A stretch of 64,000 nucleotides of DNA from a virus. Position numbers and translations under genes: made by a program. This document shows, piece by piece, positions 10,384 through 20,005 of the stretch. Positions within the stretch are counted from its first letter, which is position 1. Each line of letters starts with the position of its first letter. The notes under the pieces are model-generated. The model was not told the DNA's origin and made no database searches. It saw only the letters and a program-made list of their open reading frames with translations. The stretch spans positions 1 through 64,000 of IMG/VR virus record IMGVR_UViG_3300043466_001905, one strand, 5' to 3'.

Positions 10384-11496
10384 ATGCCAACACAAAAACT
10401 AACAGATAGAGTATTAACAACAGGAGTCACACTTAGTGATTTAGTTCACATTGTAAATCCAAATGATTTATCACAAAATCCCGCAGGATCCTCTTATAAG
10501 GCAACAATACAACAAGTCATGGATACCATTAGTGGTTCTACAATTATGGTGTTAGGTACTGGAATAGGATCGACAGAAAGGTGTGGTAATCAAAATTTTG
10601 CATTAGACGACTATACAACAGTCGGAGGTGGTTTTTGTAATACATCATCAGGGTATGGTTCAGTAATTAGTGGTGGTGAATTAAACACAACAATTGGTTT
10701 ATTTTCATATATTGGTGGTGGTTGTTGTAACACAACTTCGTGTGGTTGTACAATAATTGTTGGTGGAAGACAAAATTCTGTTGATGGATGTTTTAATACT
10801 GTTAGTGGTGGATATTGTAACACAATAAACGGAGATACATCAATTATTGGAGGGGGAAGAGAAAATATAAGTTTTGGGTCTTGCTCAACAATTGGGGGAG
10901 GAAGTTTTAATTATAGTGAAGCTAAAAATAGTGTTGTATCTGGTGGTTTAGCGAATACTGTATCATCAAGATATTCTAGTGTGAGTGGTGGTTATTGTAA
11001 TTATAATGAAGGAATATCGTCAACTATATCAGGTGGTTATAGAAATATCGTACTAAATTCGGCAACTAATGGGTTTTTGGGTGGTGGATCTTTTAACACC
11101 ATATCAAGTTATCATAACACTATTGGTGGTGGTTGTTTAAACACAACTTGTGGTAATCTAAATACAATTTCTGGTGGTTATTGTAACGCAACTAATGATA
11201 ACGCAAGTTTCATTGGCGGTGGCACAAATAACAGTGCGTTAGGGGTATATGCTACTGTTAGTGGTGGTTATTGTAATACAGTAACAACTAGTGGTGGTAT
11301 TGTTGGAGGTTCTTGTAATGTTGTTACACACGATAACACATTTATTGTTGGTAACGGAATTACATCATCTTGCCCAAACACTACTTATGTAAATTGTTTG
11401 TCAATTGTTAATTTACAAGACGGATCAATAGGTTTACCTTCGGGTTCTGTATACTATTGTTCTACAGACTCAAATAGAATATATTATGTTCCATAA
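10384..11496 (+). CDS. Second YadA-head-like repeat fibre, 370 aa
   Basis: A short paralogue of the 1005-aa fibre. The N-terminal domain has the same layout (LSDLVHIVNPNDLSQ, PAGSSYKAT, MVLGTGIGSTERCGN), followed by about 17 copies of the 15-residue GGGxCNT repeat and a 40-residue C-terminus that is unlike the long fibre's tip. Sharing the N-terminal domain suggests both attach to the same baseplate or fibre adaptor and differ in length and tip. Its own TATTTATA motif lies upstream. The most likely origin is duplication followed by loss or gain of repeats. Confidence 0.75.
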   Translation: MPTQKLTDRVLTTGVTLSDLVHIVNPNDLSQNPAGSSYKATIQQVMDTISGSTIMVLGTGIGSTERCGNQNFALDDYTTVGGGFCNTSSGYGSVISGGELNTTIGLFSYIGGGCCNTTSCGCTIIVGGRQNSVDGCFNTVSGGYCNTINGDTSIIGGGRENISFGSCSTIGGGSFNYSEAKNSVVSGGLANTVSSRYSSVSGGYCNYNEGISSTISGGYRNIVLNSATNGFLGGGSFNTISSYHNTIGGGCLNTTCGNLNTISGGYCNATNDNASFIGGGTNNSALGVYATVSGGYCNTVTTSGGIVGGSCNVVTHDNTFIVGNGITSSCPNTTYVNCLSIVNLQDGSIGLPSGSVYYCSTDSNRIYYVP

Positions 11497-11541
11497 TTCA
11501 CTTTTATTCTTATATGAATATTATTAAATAAAATTATATAA

Positions 11542-13116
11542 ATGTCAAATTGTTATTGTTTAGAATTTAGTTTTGCAAATATAAGTCAGTTTGAGTTAAC
11601 ATACACAAACTGTAGTGGTGACACCGTTGTAGAAACTTTTTATAGTGGTGAAACTTATAATATTTGTAGTCAAGATTTTGACCCAATAACGAGTTGTATT
11701 GATATTAATTTTGAAGTTAAAGGATTTTGTATTGATGGTGTTTGTCCTGGTGACTATTTTAAATATAAAAATGAATGTGATGTGACAACAATATTCCCTA
11801 TGGGTGTACAGTGTTTTGTGGAACACCCATCCGCATATGCAACAAATGACGGTGTTGTTAGTTTATTAATTACAGGGGGAACACCACCTTATTTTATAAA
11901 TTGGGAAAACGGAAGTCATGCTCAAACTATAACAAATTTAGCCGCGGGCGAATACCAATCTACAGTTATTGATTTTTATGGTGATTTTACCGCAAATACG
12001 ATTTGTGTTTTAACAGGTGCAACACCAACACCAAGCGTTACCCCAACACCAACCCCAACACCATTACCTGCAGCAAGTAATTTATGTTTAATTACTGAAG
12101 GTACATTCCTACAAATGCCATTCCTTAACTTGTTTGATTTTGTTTATGACGGATTCCTTAACGGTAAACCAAGTTGGGTATCAAGTAATCCATATAAGAT
12201 ATATTGGGATATTACCGATAGCCAATGGGAAGTGTCAGGTTGGACAACAGGAAGTCTTGTAAATACAATTCCGTCATCACCACCGGTAGGTGCATGGCAA
12301 GCTTTAGGTGGTCCACCACCTGTTAATTATCAGAGTGTCCAAGTTAGTGAAGGTACTTGTGATGCTCAAGATATTTTAAGATATAATTTAACGGTTAATC
12401 AACCAACTTGTTTTTGTGATGGAAGTATAATATTTAATATTATTGATGGAGTACCTCCTTATGAATATTCTGTTAATGGTATTACTTACTTCCCTAACCA
12501 AACCGTATTCCAAAACCTTTGTCCTGGAACATATCCAACTTCAGTTATTGATGCGTCAGGACAAACTTTCACTCAAACCGTAACTTTGAATCCAGCACCT
12601 CCAGGTATTGTTTATAATGTAGGAATGAGTTTAAATTATAGTACAGGTTTATTTAATGTGTCTGTAACTCCTTCCTTACCTGTAGGGACAACAATTACGT
12701 TTGATATTGTACAAACCACAAACTTTACAGTTGCACCAACATTTGATTCGTATTTTTATAATAATTTGGCGGTTGTTAATGTTAATGCATCGCCGATTAT
12801 GGTGTCGTCAACATCGTCAACAGGAACCGCAATAGTTTTAGGTGGTGGTTGTGTTAGCCCTTCCGCACCATTCCCTAGTACCACAAACACCACCACAATA
12901 AATAGATGGAATGGTATTAGTATGACTCAAGGAACTACCGTTAACGGTACGGTGGTAAATGTTGTTACTTTAAATCCCCTATTTAGTCCATCAACACCTT
13001 GTTTAAGTTTTAACCGAAGTTATTCGTTAGTACTTGATAATGTAACCATAAGTGGTTGTCAATGTTGTGACTTTTTAGTTGTGAATCCACCTATCGTTAA
13101 TAATGAAGTCTTATAA
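11542..13116 (+). CDS. SprB-like and PT-linker fibre protein, 524 aa
   Basis: Contains two SprB-like domains: residues about 100-155 (GGTPPYFINWENG, NLAAGEYQSTVID) and about 290-350 (DGVPPYEYSVNG, LCPGTYPTSVIDASGQ). They are separated by a low-complexity [14 protein letters not shown] linker near residue 165 and a middle domain (LNGKPSWVSSNPYKIYWD). The C-terminal 170 residues are unassigned beta-rich sequence with Cys pairs at the end. No signal peptide. By context and composition it is an extended adhesin or fibre component. A terminator was not obvious before it, so it may be co-transcribed with the upstream fibre. Confidence 0.65.
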   Translation: MSNCYCLEFSFANISQFELTYTNCSGDTVVETFYSGETYNICSQDFDPITSCIDINFEVKGFCIDGVCPGDYFKYKNECDVTTIFPMGVQCFVEHPSAYATNDGVVSLLITGGTPPYFINWENGSHAQTITNLAAGEYQSTVIDFYGDFTANTICVLTGATPTPSVTPTPTPTPLPAASNLCLITEGTFLQMPFLNLFDFVYDGFLNGKPSWVSSNPYKIYWDITDSQWEVSGWTTGSLVNTIPSSPPVGAWQALGGPPPVNYQSVQVSEGTCDAQDILRYNLTVNQPTCFCDGSIIFNIIDGVPPYEYSVNGITYFPNQTVFQNLCPGTYPTSVIDASGQTFTQTVTLNPAPPGIVYNVGMSLNYSTGLFNVSVTPSLPVGTTITFDIVQTTNFTVAPTFDSYFYNNLAVVNVNASPIMVSSTSSTGTAIVLGGGCVSPSAPFPSTTNTTTINRWNGISMTQGTTVNGTVVNVVTLNPLFSPSTPCLSFNRSYSLVLDNVTISGCQCCDFLVVNPPIVNNEVL

Positions 13117-13133
13117 TAAAATAGAAAATACAG

Positions 13134-13141
13134 TATTTATA
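13134..13141 (+). promoter_or_regulatory. TATTTATA motif, putative phage promoter
   Basis: Exact TATTTATA ending 6 nt before the ATG of the 812-aa structural gene, in the 31-nt gap after the SprB-like gene. Confidence 0.55.
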
Positions 13142-13147
13142 TAACAA

Positions 13148-15586
13148 ATGGCTTATATACTTAAAAATACATCAGGTTTAGTAAATACTAGAGTAACTGA
13201 CACTGGTAGACAAAAATTATCGGAGGGTAATTTTAATATATCCTTTTTCCAAGTCGGAGATAGTGAGGTAACATATAACGCATTACCTAACACATACAAC
13301 CAACCGAATAGTATGGTTCTTGAGCCACCCTTTAATTCGCAAAATAGTTCAGGAGTTCCACAGTCTAATAGACAAAATGTTAAATACCCAATATATGTTG
13401 ATGGTGAACAGGGAAATACATATGGTATACCATTTATGGATTCGTCAGTTGAATCGGTATATAATAGGGCTCCATTGAGAGGTTTTTTCACGGGTAATAC
13501 AACCGCAACAACAATTAGTTGGAGTGCTTTAACAAATGACAATTACGTTGTTAGTTCAAATTATATCGTTGATATGGGTTCCTTAAGTGGTTCCAATGAA
13601 GTAAACTTAATTTATTCCGGATCCAATTTAGACAATGAAGGTGTCCCATCGGTAGGAGATTTTATTACAATATTTTTTGACGGACAATGGGAAACAAACT
13701 CAACGTGTTATAATTTACCAACACCGACACCTAGCTCTTCAGTTGGTACAACACCGACACCCACACCCACACCAAGTGTAACTAGCGGTATTATTGAGTG
13801 CACCCCAACGGCAACACCGACACCAACTAAAACGCCTTGTTTAACGCCATCTGCAAGTGCGGTTTGCCCACTTCCACCAGCACCTGACTGTTTAATGTCA
13901 ATGGAAAGTTGTTATCCTATTATGACATATAAGATTATTGCTGTTTGTAATAATTTAATTACTGTTGATAGGAATTTACCTGACTTTTCCAATTTTTCTG
14001 GAAGTTGTTATTCAAGAACGATAATTTATCCACCAAATATGACATCAATATATGATAGCATCACACCGGCACCTCATTGGAGTAGTGATGTTATTAATTT
14101 TGAATCTGTATGTGATATTGATCAATTTGATGTTAAAATTTGGAATATGAATATTCCTTGGAGTGAAAGTCCGGCAGGTTTATTAAGCGGTACATATCAA
14201 GATTATACTTACTTTGGATCTAAAGATTATTTGGGTACTAAAGAATATTTTGGTTATTCATCTACATTAGGTAGTAAAGACACTAGTTCTGTTTACTATT
14301 ATAATTCTTTTGATGAAAAGATTGTTGTAACACCTTCTGAACAAAAGGCGATTGCTATAATACATTATACGAATCAAACAATTGATTTCTTTTATGGTGA
14401 GAAGTTTGCGTTTGAACCATTCAACCCATCTAACCCAAGTGACACAACAGGACAGGCAAGAAACTTTAAACTTCACGTCCCTTGGTTAATGTGGTATAAA
14501 AATCCTGATTGTTGTTTTGGTGAAACATTTTGGGTTGATCCTTCGGGATTTGAAGATAAAAACTTATTTGAGGTTCATTACATTGAATCAACAAAAAATA
14601 CTGGTATGAATCAACCTGGTATAAGATATTACCATTTGTGGGATACTCACGTAAATGCTGATGGATACCCAAGTAGAGTTGGTAAAGTGTTTCCGGACAG
14701 TAAATTAATCATAATTGATGATGAAGAAATTGTTGCTGCAATGTCATACAAATCAAATAGAAATTGGACTTTAACGGCACCGCAAATTTCTCTAATAACA
14801 CCAAACACATTTGGACAGGGAACACCAACTACAGATGGTATTTTAACAGGTAGTAATCAAACAATGTTCGTAACATATAGGTTATCTAATCCTGTTGGAT
14901 TCACTAATTCACTACATTGTAATTATTACACCAAAATTGTTGGTAATAATAATGATTGTAATCCCGACACATCTAAGAACGTTGCGATTAGATTTGGTAA
15001 TGAATTTAATTGTTTAGTACAACCTTCATTTAGTGCTGGTAGTGAATGTGTGACAAGTTGTAACATACCTAACGGTTATTTTGCAACAAATCTTGAAGTA
15101 ATCTGTCAATTAGTTGAGACAGGTACAAGACCTAACCCTCAAAATTGGAAAATTATTGATTACACAAGTAGTTTATCTGCAACAACATCAAATGGGTATT
15201 TAACTCAATCAGGTTTAACAGGGACTACTCTTGTTATAACACCTGAAATATATAGTTCAGCAACAATTTATGATTTAAGTAATTATATTTCATTACCTGA
15301 ATTAGGCGCCACGGGACAAACATTAAATTTTGGTGATGAGTATTATTTTTATGGTTCTTTAGAGACAGACATTCAAGCAACAATATATGAAATGAAATAT
15401 AAAGTTAATTTAAGTAATGCTGAGTTCTTAAATACGTCAAATCCTACTTGGACAAAAGGAACACCATTATATATGACAGAAATTGCGTTGTTGGATAGAA
15501 ATAAGGATGTAATGGTTATATCAAAATTACAATCACCGGTATTAAGACAAGGTATACAACAGTTTGTAGTTAAGTTGGACTTCTAA
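13148..15586 (+). CDS. Large tail/fibre structural protein, 812 aa
   Basis: The N-terminus (NTRVTDTGRQKLSEGNFNIS, then FFQVGDSEVTYN) is a signature of a phage structural family found at the end of tail modules. The C-terminus (TPLYMTEIALLDRNKDVMVI, then SPV) resembles the conserved end of tail-fibre/baseplate proteins. A PT-rich stretch ([18 protein letters not shown] and following) is inserted near residues 195-240, together with a Cys-rich segment. Ordinary members lack such a linker. It closes the plus-strand adhesin block. The exact role is unresolved; a baseplate or fibre-attachment role is inferred. Confidence 0.65.
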   Translation: MAYILKNTSGLVNTRVTDTGRQKLSEGNFNISFFQVGDSEVTYNALPNTYNQPNSMVLEPPFNSQNSSGVPQSNRQNVKYPIYVDGEQGNTYGIPFMDSSVESVYNRAPLRGFFTGNTTATTISWSALTNDNYVVSSNYIVDMGSLSGSNEVNLIYSGSNLDNEGVPSVGDFITIFFDGQWETNSTCYNLPTPTPSSSVGTTPTPTPTPSVTSGIIECTPTATPTPTKTPCLTPSASAVCPLPPAPDCLMSMESCYPIMTYKIIAVCNNLITVDRNLPDFSNFSGSCYSRTIIYPPNMTSIYDSITPAPHWSSDVINFESVCDIDQFDVKIWNMNIPWSESPAGLLSGTYQDYTYFGSKDYLGTKEYFGYSSTLGSKDTSSVYYYNSFDEKIVVTPSEQKAIAIIHYTNQTIDFFYGEKFAFEPFNPSNPSDTTGQARNFKLHVPWLMWYKNPDCCFGETFWVDPSGFEDKNLFEVHYIESTKNTGMNQPGIRYYHLWDTHVNADGYPSRVGKVFPDSKLIIIDDEEIVAAMSYKSNRNWTLTAPQISLITPNTFGQGTPTTDGILTGSNQTMFVTYRLSNPVGFTNSLHCNYYTKIVGNNNDCNPDTSKNVAIRFGNEFNCLVQPSFSAGSECVTSCNIPNGYFATNLEVICQLVETGTRPNPQNWKIIDYTSSLSATTSNGYLTQSGLTGTTLVITPEIYSSATIYDLSNYISLPELGATGQTLNFGDEYYFYGSLETDIQATIYEMKYKVNLSNAEFLNTSNPTWTKGTPLYMTEIALLDRNKDVMVISKLQSPVLRQGIQQFVVKLDF

Positions 15587-15638
15587 AACTTTAATTTTAC
15601 TTAAAACTTATTATCTTATAAAAAAAACAAATTTTTTT

Positions 15639-16247
15639 ATGGCAAAAACTATTAAGAATTCACCTAAAGTGTTAGGATTAGATGTTTCTACTCGTACTAT
15701 TGGGTGGGCTCTATTTGATATACAAAATCAAGAGTTACTTGAATTAACCCATATCTCACCAAGACCAAAATCAAAAGATGTTGCGGATAATAAAATGTTG
15801 GAATTAATGTTAAAGTCTGAGATTTTTAGAAGTAAATTAGTTGAGTATAAAAATTTGGGGATAGTAAACGTTATTATTGAAGAACCGTTACTAAACTCAA
15901 ATAACATATATACAATTCAGACATTATTACGGTTCAATACCTTAATTTGTAAGGAGATATATGATGTCCTCGGAATCGTACCCGAATTTATTTCAACATA
16001 TAATTCAAGAAAGTTTGCGTTTCCTGAATTAGTGAGAGAAAACGATAAAGGAAAGTATGTTTTGTTTGGTGGATTACCAAAAGATATTGATAAAAAAATG
16101 ATTATATGGGAATTGGTTGCAAAAAGAGAACCACAAATACAGTGGTTATACACTAAAAACAACACTCTTAAGAAAGAAAATTTTGATCAGACAGATGCTT
16201 ATACTTGTGTGTTAGGACATATGAGATCAAAAGAAATTTGGAAATAA
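15639..16247 (+). CDS. RuvC-like RNase H-fold nuclease, 202 aa
   Basis: Probable Holliday-junction or branched-DNA resolvase. The first strand carries LGLDVSTRTIGWALFD (acidic Asp near residue 15). The second acidic site is VIIEEPLL (residues about 74-81). The third is NFDQTDAYTCVLGHM near the C-terminus, as in RuvC/poxvirus-type resolvases where a terminal Asp completes the metal site. The length (202 aa) fits the RuvC fold. It sits at the end of the tail block with no TATTTATA motif, before a strong terminator. Phage resolvases process replication intermediates for packaging; that role is inferred. Confidence 0.75.
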   Translation: MAKTIKNSPKVLGLDVSTRTIGWALFDIQNQELLELTHISPRPKSKDVADNKMLELMLKSEIFRSKLVEYKNLGIVNVIIEEPLLNSNNIYTIQTLLRFNTLICKEIYDVLGIVPEFISTYNSRKFAFPELVRENDKGKYVLFGGLPKDIDKKMIIWELVAKREPQIQWLYTKNNTLKKENFDQTDAYTCVLGHMRSKEIWK

Positions 16248-16272
16248 TATCGTTTAATTTATTGATAATTTG

Positions 16273-16303
16273 AAATATCGTCTTTTTAGACGATATTTTT
16301 TTT
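16273..16303 (+). terminator. Intrinsic terminator between convergent genes
   Basis: Perfect 10-bp stem (16273-16282 with 16289-16298), 6-nt loop, followed by a run of T. It ends transcription of the RuvC-like gene just before the convergent minus-strand fibre gene. Confidence 0.85.
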
Positions 16304-16311
16304 GTACCATA

Positions 16312-17919
16312 TTATGGACAGGTATTAACGTTTATTATTGTTCCTGAACCATTAACTTGAACTGAGTATATAATAACACCAGGTGAAGATACTGAAGAAA
16401 TTGCGATCCACTTGTTTGCCTGTCCTGTAACTGGTAAACCTGTTAAACCATTTATTAAAGAAGTTCCTATTGTTGGTATTAAAGTTGAGGTAAAATATTG
16501 ACCAAAGAAACTACAATAGTTTGTACATGCGGAACCAGAAGTTGCCCACCACGATCCACAACTTGTCCACTCAAAAGAAGTTTGAGTTGGAGTTGGTGTT
16601 GGAGTTGGTGTTTTTGTTGGTGTTTGTGTCGGTGTCTTTGTTGGTGTCGGTGTTATAGTTTTTGTTGGTGTTACTGTAGGAGTTACTGAAATAGTAGGAG
16701 TTACTGAAATAGTAGGTGTTACCGATGGTGTTACTGAAATAGTAGGTGTTACTGATGGTGTTACTGAAATAGTAGGTGTTACTGATGGTGTTACTGAAAT
16801 AGTAGGTGTTACTGATGGTGTTACTGAAATAGTAGGTGTTACTGAATTTGTTGGTGTATTTGTTGGTGTTGGGGTTATGCAAGGACAATCAATAAATACC
16901 AAATTAATAGAGTTACCACTTGGTACTGTATTAGATTTGATTGTTATTGTTGAGCCACCATTTATTGTTATTATTTGTGATTGATTGGTTGTACAATTTG
17001 TGATATTAAATGCGTTTGGAGCAAACAATAAGTTTGTAACGTTATATTCACAACATACCTGTGGTGTGGATGTTGGTGTTTGTGTTGGGGTAGGCGTTAA
17101 CGTCGGAGTTGGCGTAGGAGTTGATGTTGGGACACAAACATTACATCCACCATCAACCTCCAAACCTAATTCAGAAATTAATGTTATATTTTCAACACCA
17201 CTGATATTGTCCGCAACTCCAACGTAAGTTACACAAACATCAATCTCGTTAATCATTGCCTCATATACCATTCCAATAACAGGAGTTCCACCTGTTGGAT
17301 TAAGAACAACGTCTGTTGTGGAATATATATAACCATTTGAACAATCTCTAAATTGTTTACTGTTCGCACATCTAATGTAATCATCTAATGTGTTAAAGGT
17401 TGCAATACCGGTATAATTACATGCTAATGTTACACCAGGTGTCTCAGTTGGAGTGACTGTCGGTGTTGGGGTTGGTGTTGGTGTATATGTAATACCACTC
17501 ACGTCTAAACCGATACCACCACAAATGTTAGTGGGTGGAGGTGTATTTGTCGGAGTTGGTGTTAAAGTACTTGTAGGGGTTGGTGTTGGTGTTTCTGGTA
17601 TATAACAATCAAAAATCGCATCAAAATCCACATTACAAGGTGTTGTGGGTGTTGGAGTCGGTGTTGGGCAAGGACCTGGACCAAAAAATTCATCACATAA
17701 GTCGGGACAAACACTCACACAAGGTGATTTACCAAATAATAAACAATTGGGGTCACCTAAAGATGATGCTAAACACCACTGAGTTTGTCCTGTTGAATAA
17801 TATAATGTATATGTTGAACCTGTGTAATAATCGTATCCGGCATCATAAGTACCTGCCGAAAAATAAGTACCATCATAGGTACCTGTTCCACTTATACAAT
17901 ATTCGGTTAAACAAGACAT
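16312..17919 (-). CDS. PT-rich repeat fibre protein, 535 aa
   Basis: Begins [20 protein letters not shown] and alternates small Cys-rich domains with low-complexity linkers of TPTPTP and [10 protein letters not shown] repeats. The longest linker (residues about 350-445) is encoded by a 30-bp tandem repeat. A C-terminal domain of about 85 residues ([20 protein letters not shown] onward) could be a binding tip. Similar PT linkers occur in the proteins at 11542 and 13148, so this is part of the same adhesin set although it is on the opposite strand. The linker probably acts as a stiff, extended spacer. Attachment to the virion is inferred. Confidence 0.65.
   Translation of the reverse strand: MSCLTEYCISGTGTYDGTYFSAGTYDAGYDYYTGSTYTLYYSTGQTQWCLASSLGDPNCLLFGKSPCVSVCPDLCDEFFGPGPCPTPTPTPTTPCNVDFDAIFDCYIPETPTPTPTSTLTPTPTNTPPPTNICGGIGLDVSGITYTPTPTPTPTVTPTETPGVTLACNYTGIATFNTLDDYIRCANSKQFRDCSNGYIYSTTDVVLNPTGGTPVIGMVYEAMINEIDVCVTYVGVADNISGVENITLISELGLEVDGGCNVCVPTSTPTPTPTLTPTPTQTPTSTPQVCCEYNVTNLLFAPNAFNITNCTTNQSQIITINGGSTITIKSNTVPSGNSINLVFIDCPCITPTPTNTPTNSVTPTISVTPSVTPTISVTPSVTPTISVTPSVTPTISVTPSVTPTISVTPTISVTPTVTPTKTITPTPTKTPTQTPTKTPTPTPTPTQTSFEWTSCGSWWATSGSACTNYCSFFGQYFTSTLIPTIGTSLINGLTGLPVTGQANKWIAISSVSSPGVIIYSVQVNGSGTIINVNTCP
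16682..16850. repeat. 30-bp in-frame tandem repeat
   Basis: Near-identical 30-bp units made of GTTACTGAAATAGTAGGTGT plus TACTGATGGT, about five copies, preceded by an 18-bp partial unit. They encode [10 protein letters not shown] on the minus strand. Copies differ by single bases (for example an accGAT variant at the start), as expected for slippage-driven expansion. Confidence 0.85.
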
Positions 17920-17920
17920 A

Positions 17921-18142
17921 TTATACTGTTACCGTCTCCAAAACGGTACATTCATTATCATCCACTACCCTAACCACAAATTGGGTTAAAGTAGAATAAA
18001 CTGGAGGAATCTCAAATGTATATGGTAAATCAACACTGTTTATTGTGTTCACGTAAATACAAGTTGTTAGTCCTGTATTACACACATATACATCAAATGG
18101 GGTTGCACCTGAAATATTATTTATTGTTATATCTGTAGGCAT
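17921..18142 (-). CDS. Small fibre-associated protein, 73 aa
   Basis: Starts [20 protein letters not shown] and resembles the 100-aa protein at 5782 in its first half. The reading frame continues upstream to 18268, but I place the start at 18142. A TATTTATT motif lies 15 nt before this ATG on the minus strand, and the longer version would overlap the divergent primase gene and add Lys/Ile-rich sequence of no similarity. It is followed one base later by the PT-rich fibre gene, so the two form a minus-strand operon. It may be an attachment or assembly partner of that fibre. Confidence 0.65.
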   Translation of the reverse strand: MPTDITINNISGATPFDVYVCNTGLTTCIYVNTINSVDLPYTFEIPPVYSTLTQFVVRVVDDNECTVLETVTV

Positions 18143-18157
18143 ATTTTTGTTATCTTT

Positions 18158-18165
18158 AATAAATA
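18158..18165 (-). promoter_or_regulatory. TATTTATT motif, putative phage promoter (minus)
   Basis: On the minus strand reads TATTTATT, 15 nt before the ATG at 18142; it drives the two-gene minus-strand fibre operon and supports the internal start chosen there. Confidence 0.5.
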
Positions 18166-18227
18166 TAAACACATACAAAAACTTGTGAAGTTTGATTATC
18201 TTATATTTTATGTTTATAATAAGGTAG

Positions 18228-19127
18228 ATGGACGAAAACGAAGAATTAGTTGAATTAATGGAAGACATACTTGGGGACAGCGGACTACATTACCCCAACA
18301 GAGGACAAATTTCGTTTAATTGTCCGAAGTGTGATGATGGGAGAAATAAACACAATCTTGAAGTTAATTATTTTAGCAACGTGTTCAAGTGTTGGTCGTG
18401 TGGAGATAGTGACAATACGCATGGAGCGTTAGGAAAGTTAATTGATATATACGGAAATAGAAAACAAAAGAAATTATTTAATATCCTAAAACCTGAGACA
18501 GTTCAGGTGAAGGAGGTTAAAAAACCAAAGTTAAGATTACCAAAAGAGTATAAAGAGTTCAAAGATGTAAGCCCAATTTACCCTGTAAGAAAACAAGCAA
18601 AAAAATACCTAGATAATCGGGGAATAACCGATTATATGATTGAAAAATATCAGATTGGGTTTTGCGATTCGGGTGATCATGCTGGTAGAATTATAATCCC
18701 ATCATATGATAAAAAAGGTGAATTGAACTATTATATATCAAGAAGTTGGGATACAAAAAGTAGATACAAATATAAGAATCCACAAGCAGAAAAAGATAAA
18801 ATTATATTTTGGGAAAACCATATTGATTGGGGTAAAGACATATATCTTGTTGAAGGAGTCTTTGATGGTTTGTTCCTACCTAACTCAATCCCGATGCTTG
18901 GAAAACATATGTCAACGGTTTTGTTTGAAAATATCTACAATAAGTCAAAAGGAGATATTATAATTTGTTTGGATGCGGATGCGTGGGAAAACGCAAAAAA
19001 ACTTTATCACGAATTGAATGGTGGTGAATTATATGGTAGAATAAAAATAATAAAATTGGTTGACGATAAAGATGTCTGTGACTTAAAAGGACAGATTGAT
19101 GAATTTTATTACCAAATGAGAAATTAA
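18228..19127 (+). CDS. DNA primase, DnaG/gp61-like, 299 aa
   Basis: Synthesises RNA primers for lagging-strand replication. An N-terminal zinc-binding domain has Cys32/Cys35, His42 and Cys55/Cys58 (CPKC ... KCWSCG). A linker leads to a catalytic core containing GRIIIPSYDKKGELNYYISR, followed by a TOPRIM domain with LVEGVFDGL (Glu) and IICLDADAW (DxD) at about residues 205-255. The length is close to T4 gp61 (342 aa) and shorter than bacterial DnaG, with no helicase-binding C-terminal domain visible. It heads the replication/recombination run and is divergent from the fibre operon. The upstream AAGGTAG may aid translation. Confidence 0.9.
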   Translation: MDENEELVELMEDILGDSGLHYPNRGQISFNCPKCDDGRNKHNLEVNYFSNVFKCWSCGDSDNTHGALGKLIDIYGNRKQKKLFNILKPETVQVKEVKKPKLRLPKEYKEFKDVSPIYPVRKQAKKYLDNRGITDYMIEKYQIGFCDSGDHAGRIIIPSYDKKGELNYYISRSWDTKSRYKYKNPQAEKDKIIFWENHIDWGKDIYLVEGVFDGLFLPNSIPMLGKHMSTVLFENIYNKSKGDIIICLDADAWENAKKLYHELNGGELYGRIKIIKLVDDKDVCDLKGQIDEFYYQMRN

Positions 19128-19128
19128 T

Positions 19129-19992
19129 ATGGATTTAAAAAAAATAGCACAAGAAATAAGAGATATCTTATCCGAAAGACAAAAAGAGTTTAATTTAACT
19201 TTTGAGGAAGATAATCACAAATACACAATGATGGATGTTGACGGGAATTTACGTTCTGACTTTCCATCAGTATCAAAAGTTATGAAACTTTTTTATGATG
19301 AGTTCCCAAGTGAACAAAAGGCATTTGAAATGGCGGGTGGAAATCCTGATGAGGCGGAAAGGATTCTTGAAGATTGGGCAAAGAAGGGAAGAATATCAAC
19401 AAGTACTGGTTCAAGAACCCACTATTTCTTGGAAGAACATACCTTAAAAGAATTTGGAATTGACAAAAGTGTAAGACAACCAATTTTTGATTGTGATGCC
19501 GAACAAATAATTACAAGTGACACAATGATTGTTGCGGGTAAAAACTATATAAAACTTCTAAAAGAAAGAGGATGCGTTTTACTTGATACTGAAATTGTAT
19601 TAGGACATCCCGAACTTGGGTATACAGGACAACCCGATAAGGTTTGGTTGGTTATAGGTAAAAATGGAGAGTTGGGGTTGTTAATAACTGATTGGAAGAC
19701 CAATAAGAAAAAAAACTTTTTGGTTCAGAAATATATTAAACCGATGAGACATCCATTTGAATATTTACCAAACAACGCCCTTGGACATTACAATACGCAA
19801 TTACCATTATATGGTAAGTTACTATTAAAAATGTTAGAAGGAACAAAATATGAAAACATTAAATTACTTGGTTGTATTATCGTAAGGTTAACGGAAGAAC
19901 GGGAATTTGTTGAATACAGGGTTGAAAGAAAAACAATTAATACAATTCTTGAAATGGACATCAAATCAAAGTTGACAAAATTAAAAAAATAA
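19129..19992 (+). CDS. PD-(D/E)XK nuclease, RecB/Cas4-like, 287 aa
   Basis: The nuclease core is visible in order: GSRTH (His98), LLDTEIVL (Glu155), YTGQPDKVWLV (Asp170), LLITDWKT (Asp188, Lys190), and a QLPLY motif (QxxxY) near residue 222. This is the RecB/Cas4 arrangement of the PD-(D/E)XK superfamily, without an obvious iron-sulfur Cys cluster. It probably acts as a DNA exonuclease in recombination or replication. It follows the primase by one base, so the two are co-translated or co-transcribed. The precise substrate cannot be told. Confidence 0.8.
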   Translation: MDLKKIAQEIRDILSERQKEFNLTFEEDNHKYTMMDVDGNLRSDFPSVSKVMKLFYDEFPSEQKAFEMAGGNPDEAERILEDWAKKGRISTSTGSRTHYFLEEHTLKEFGIDKSVRQPIFDCDAEQIITSDTMIVAGKNYIKLLKERGCVLLDTEIVLGHPELGYTGQPDKVWLVIGKNGELGLLITDWKTNKKKNFLVQKYIKPMRHPFEYLPNNALGHYNTQLPLYGKLLLKMLEGTKYENIKLLGCIIVRLTEEREFVEYRVERKTINTILEMDIKSKLTKLKK

Positions 19993-20005
19993 ATTATTAT
20001 TGATT

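Noticed and set aside
16682-16850. CRISPR array
   Set aside because: The 30-bp units are contiguous without spacers and encode an in-frame PT linker.
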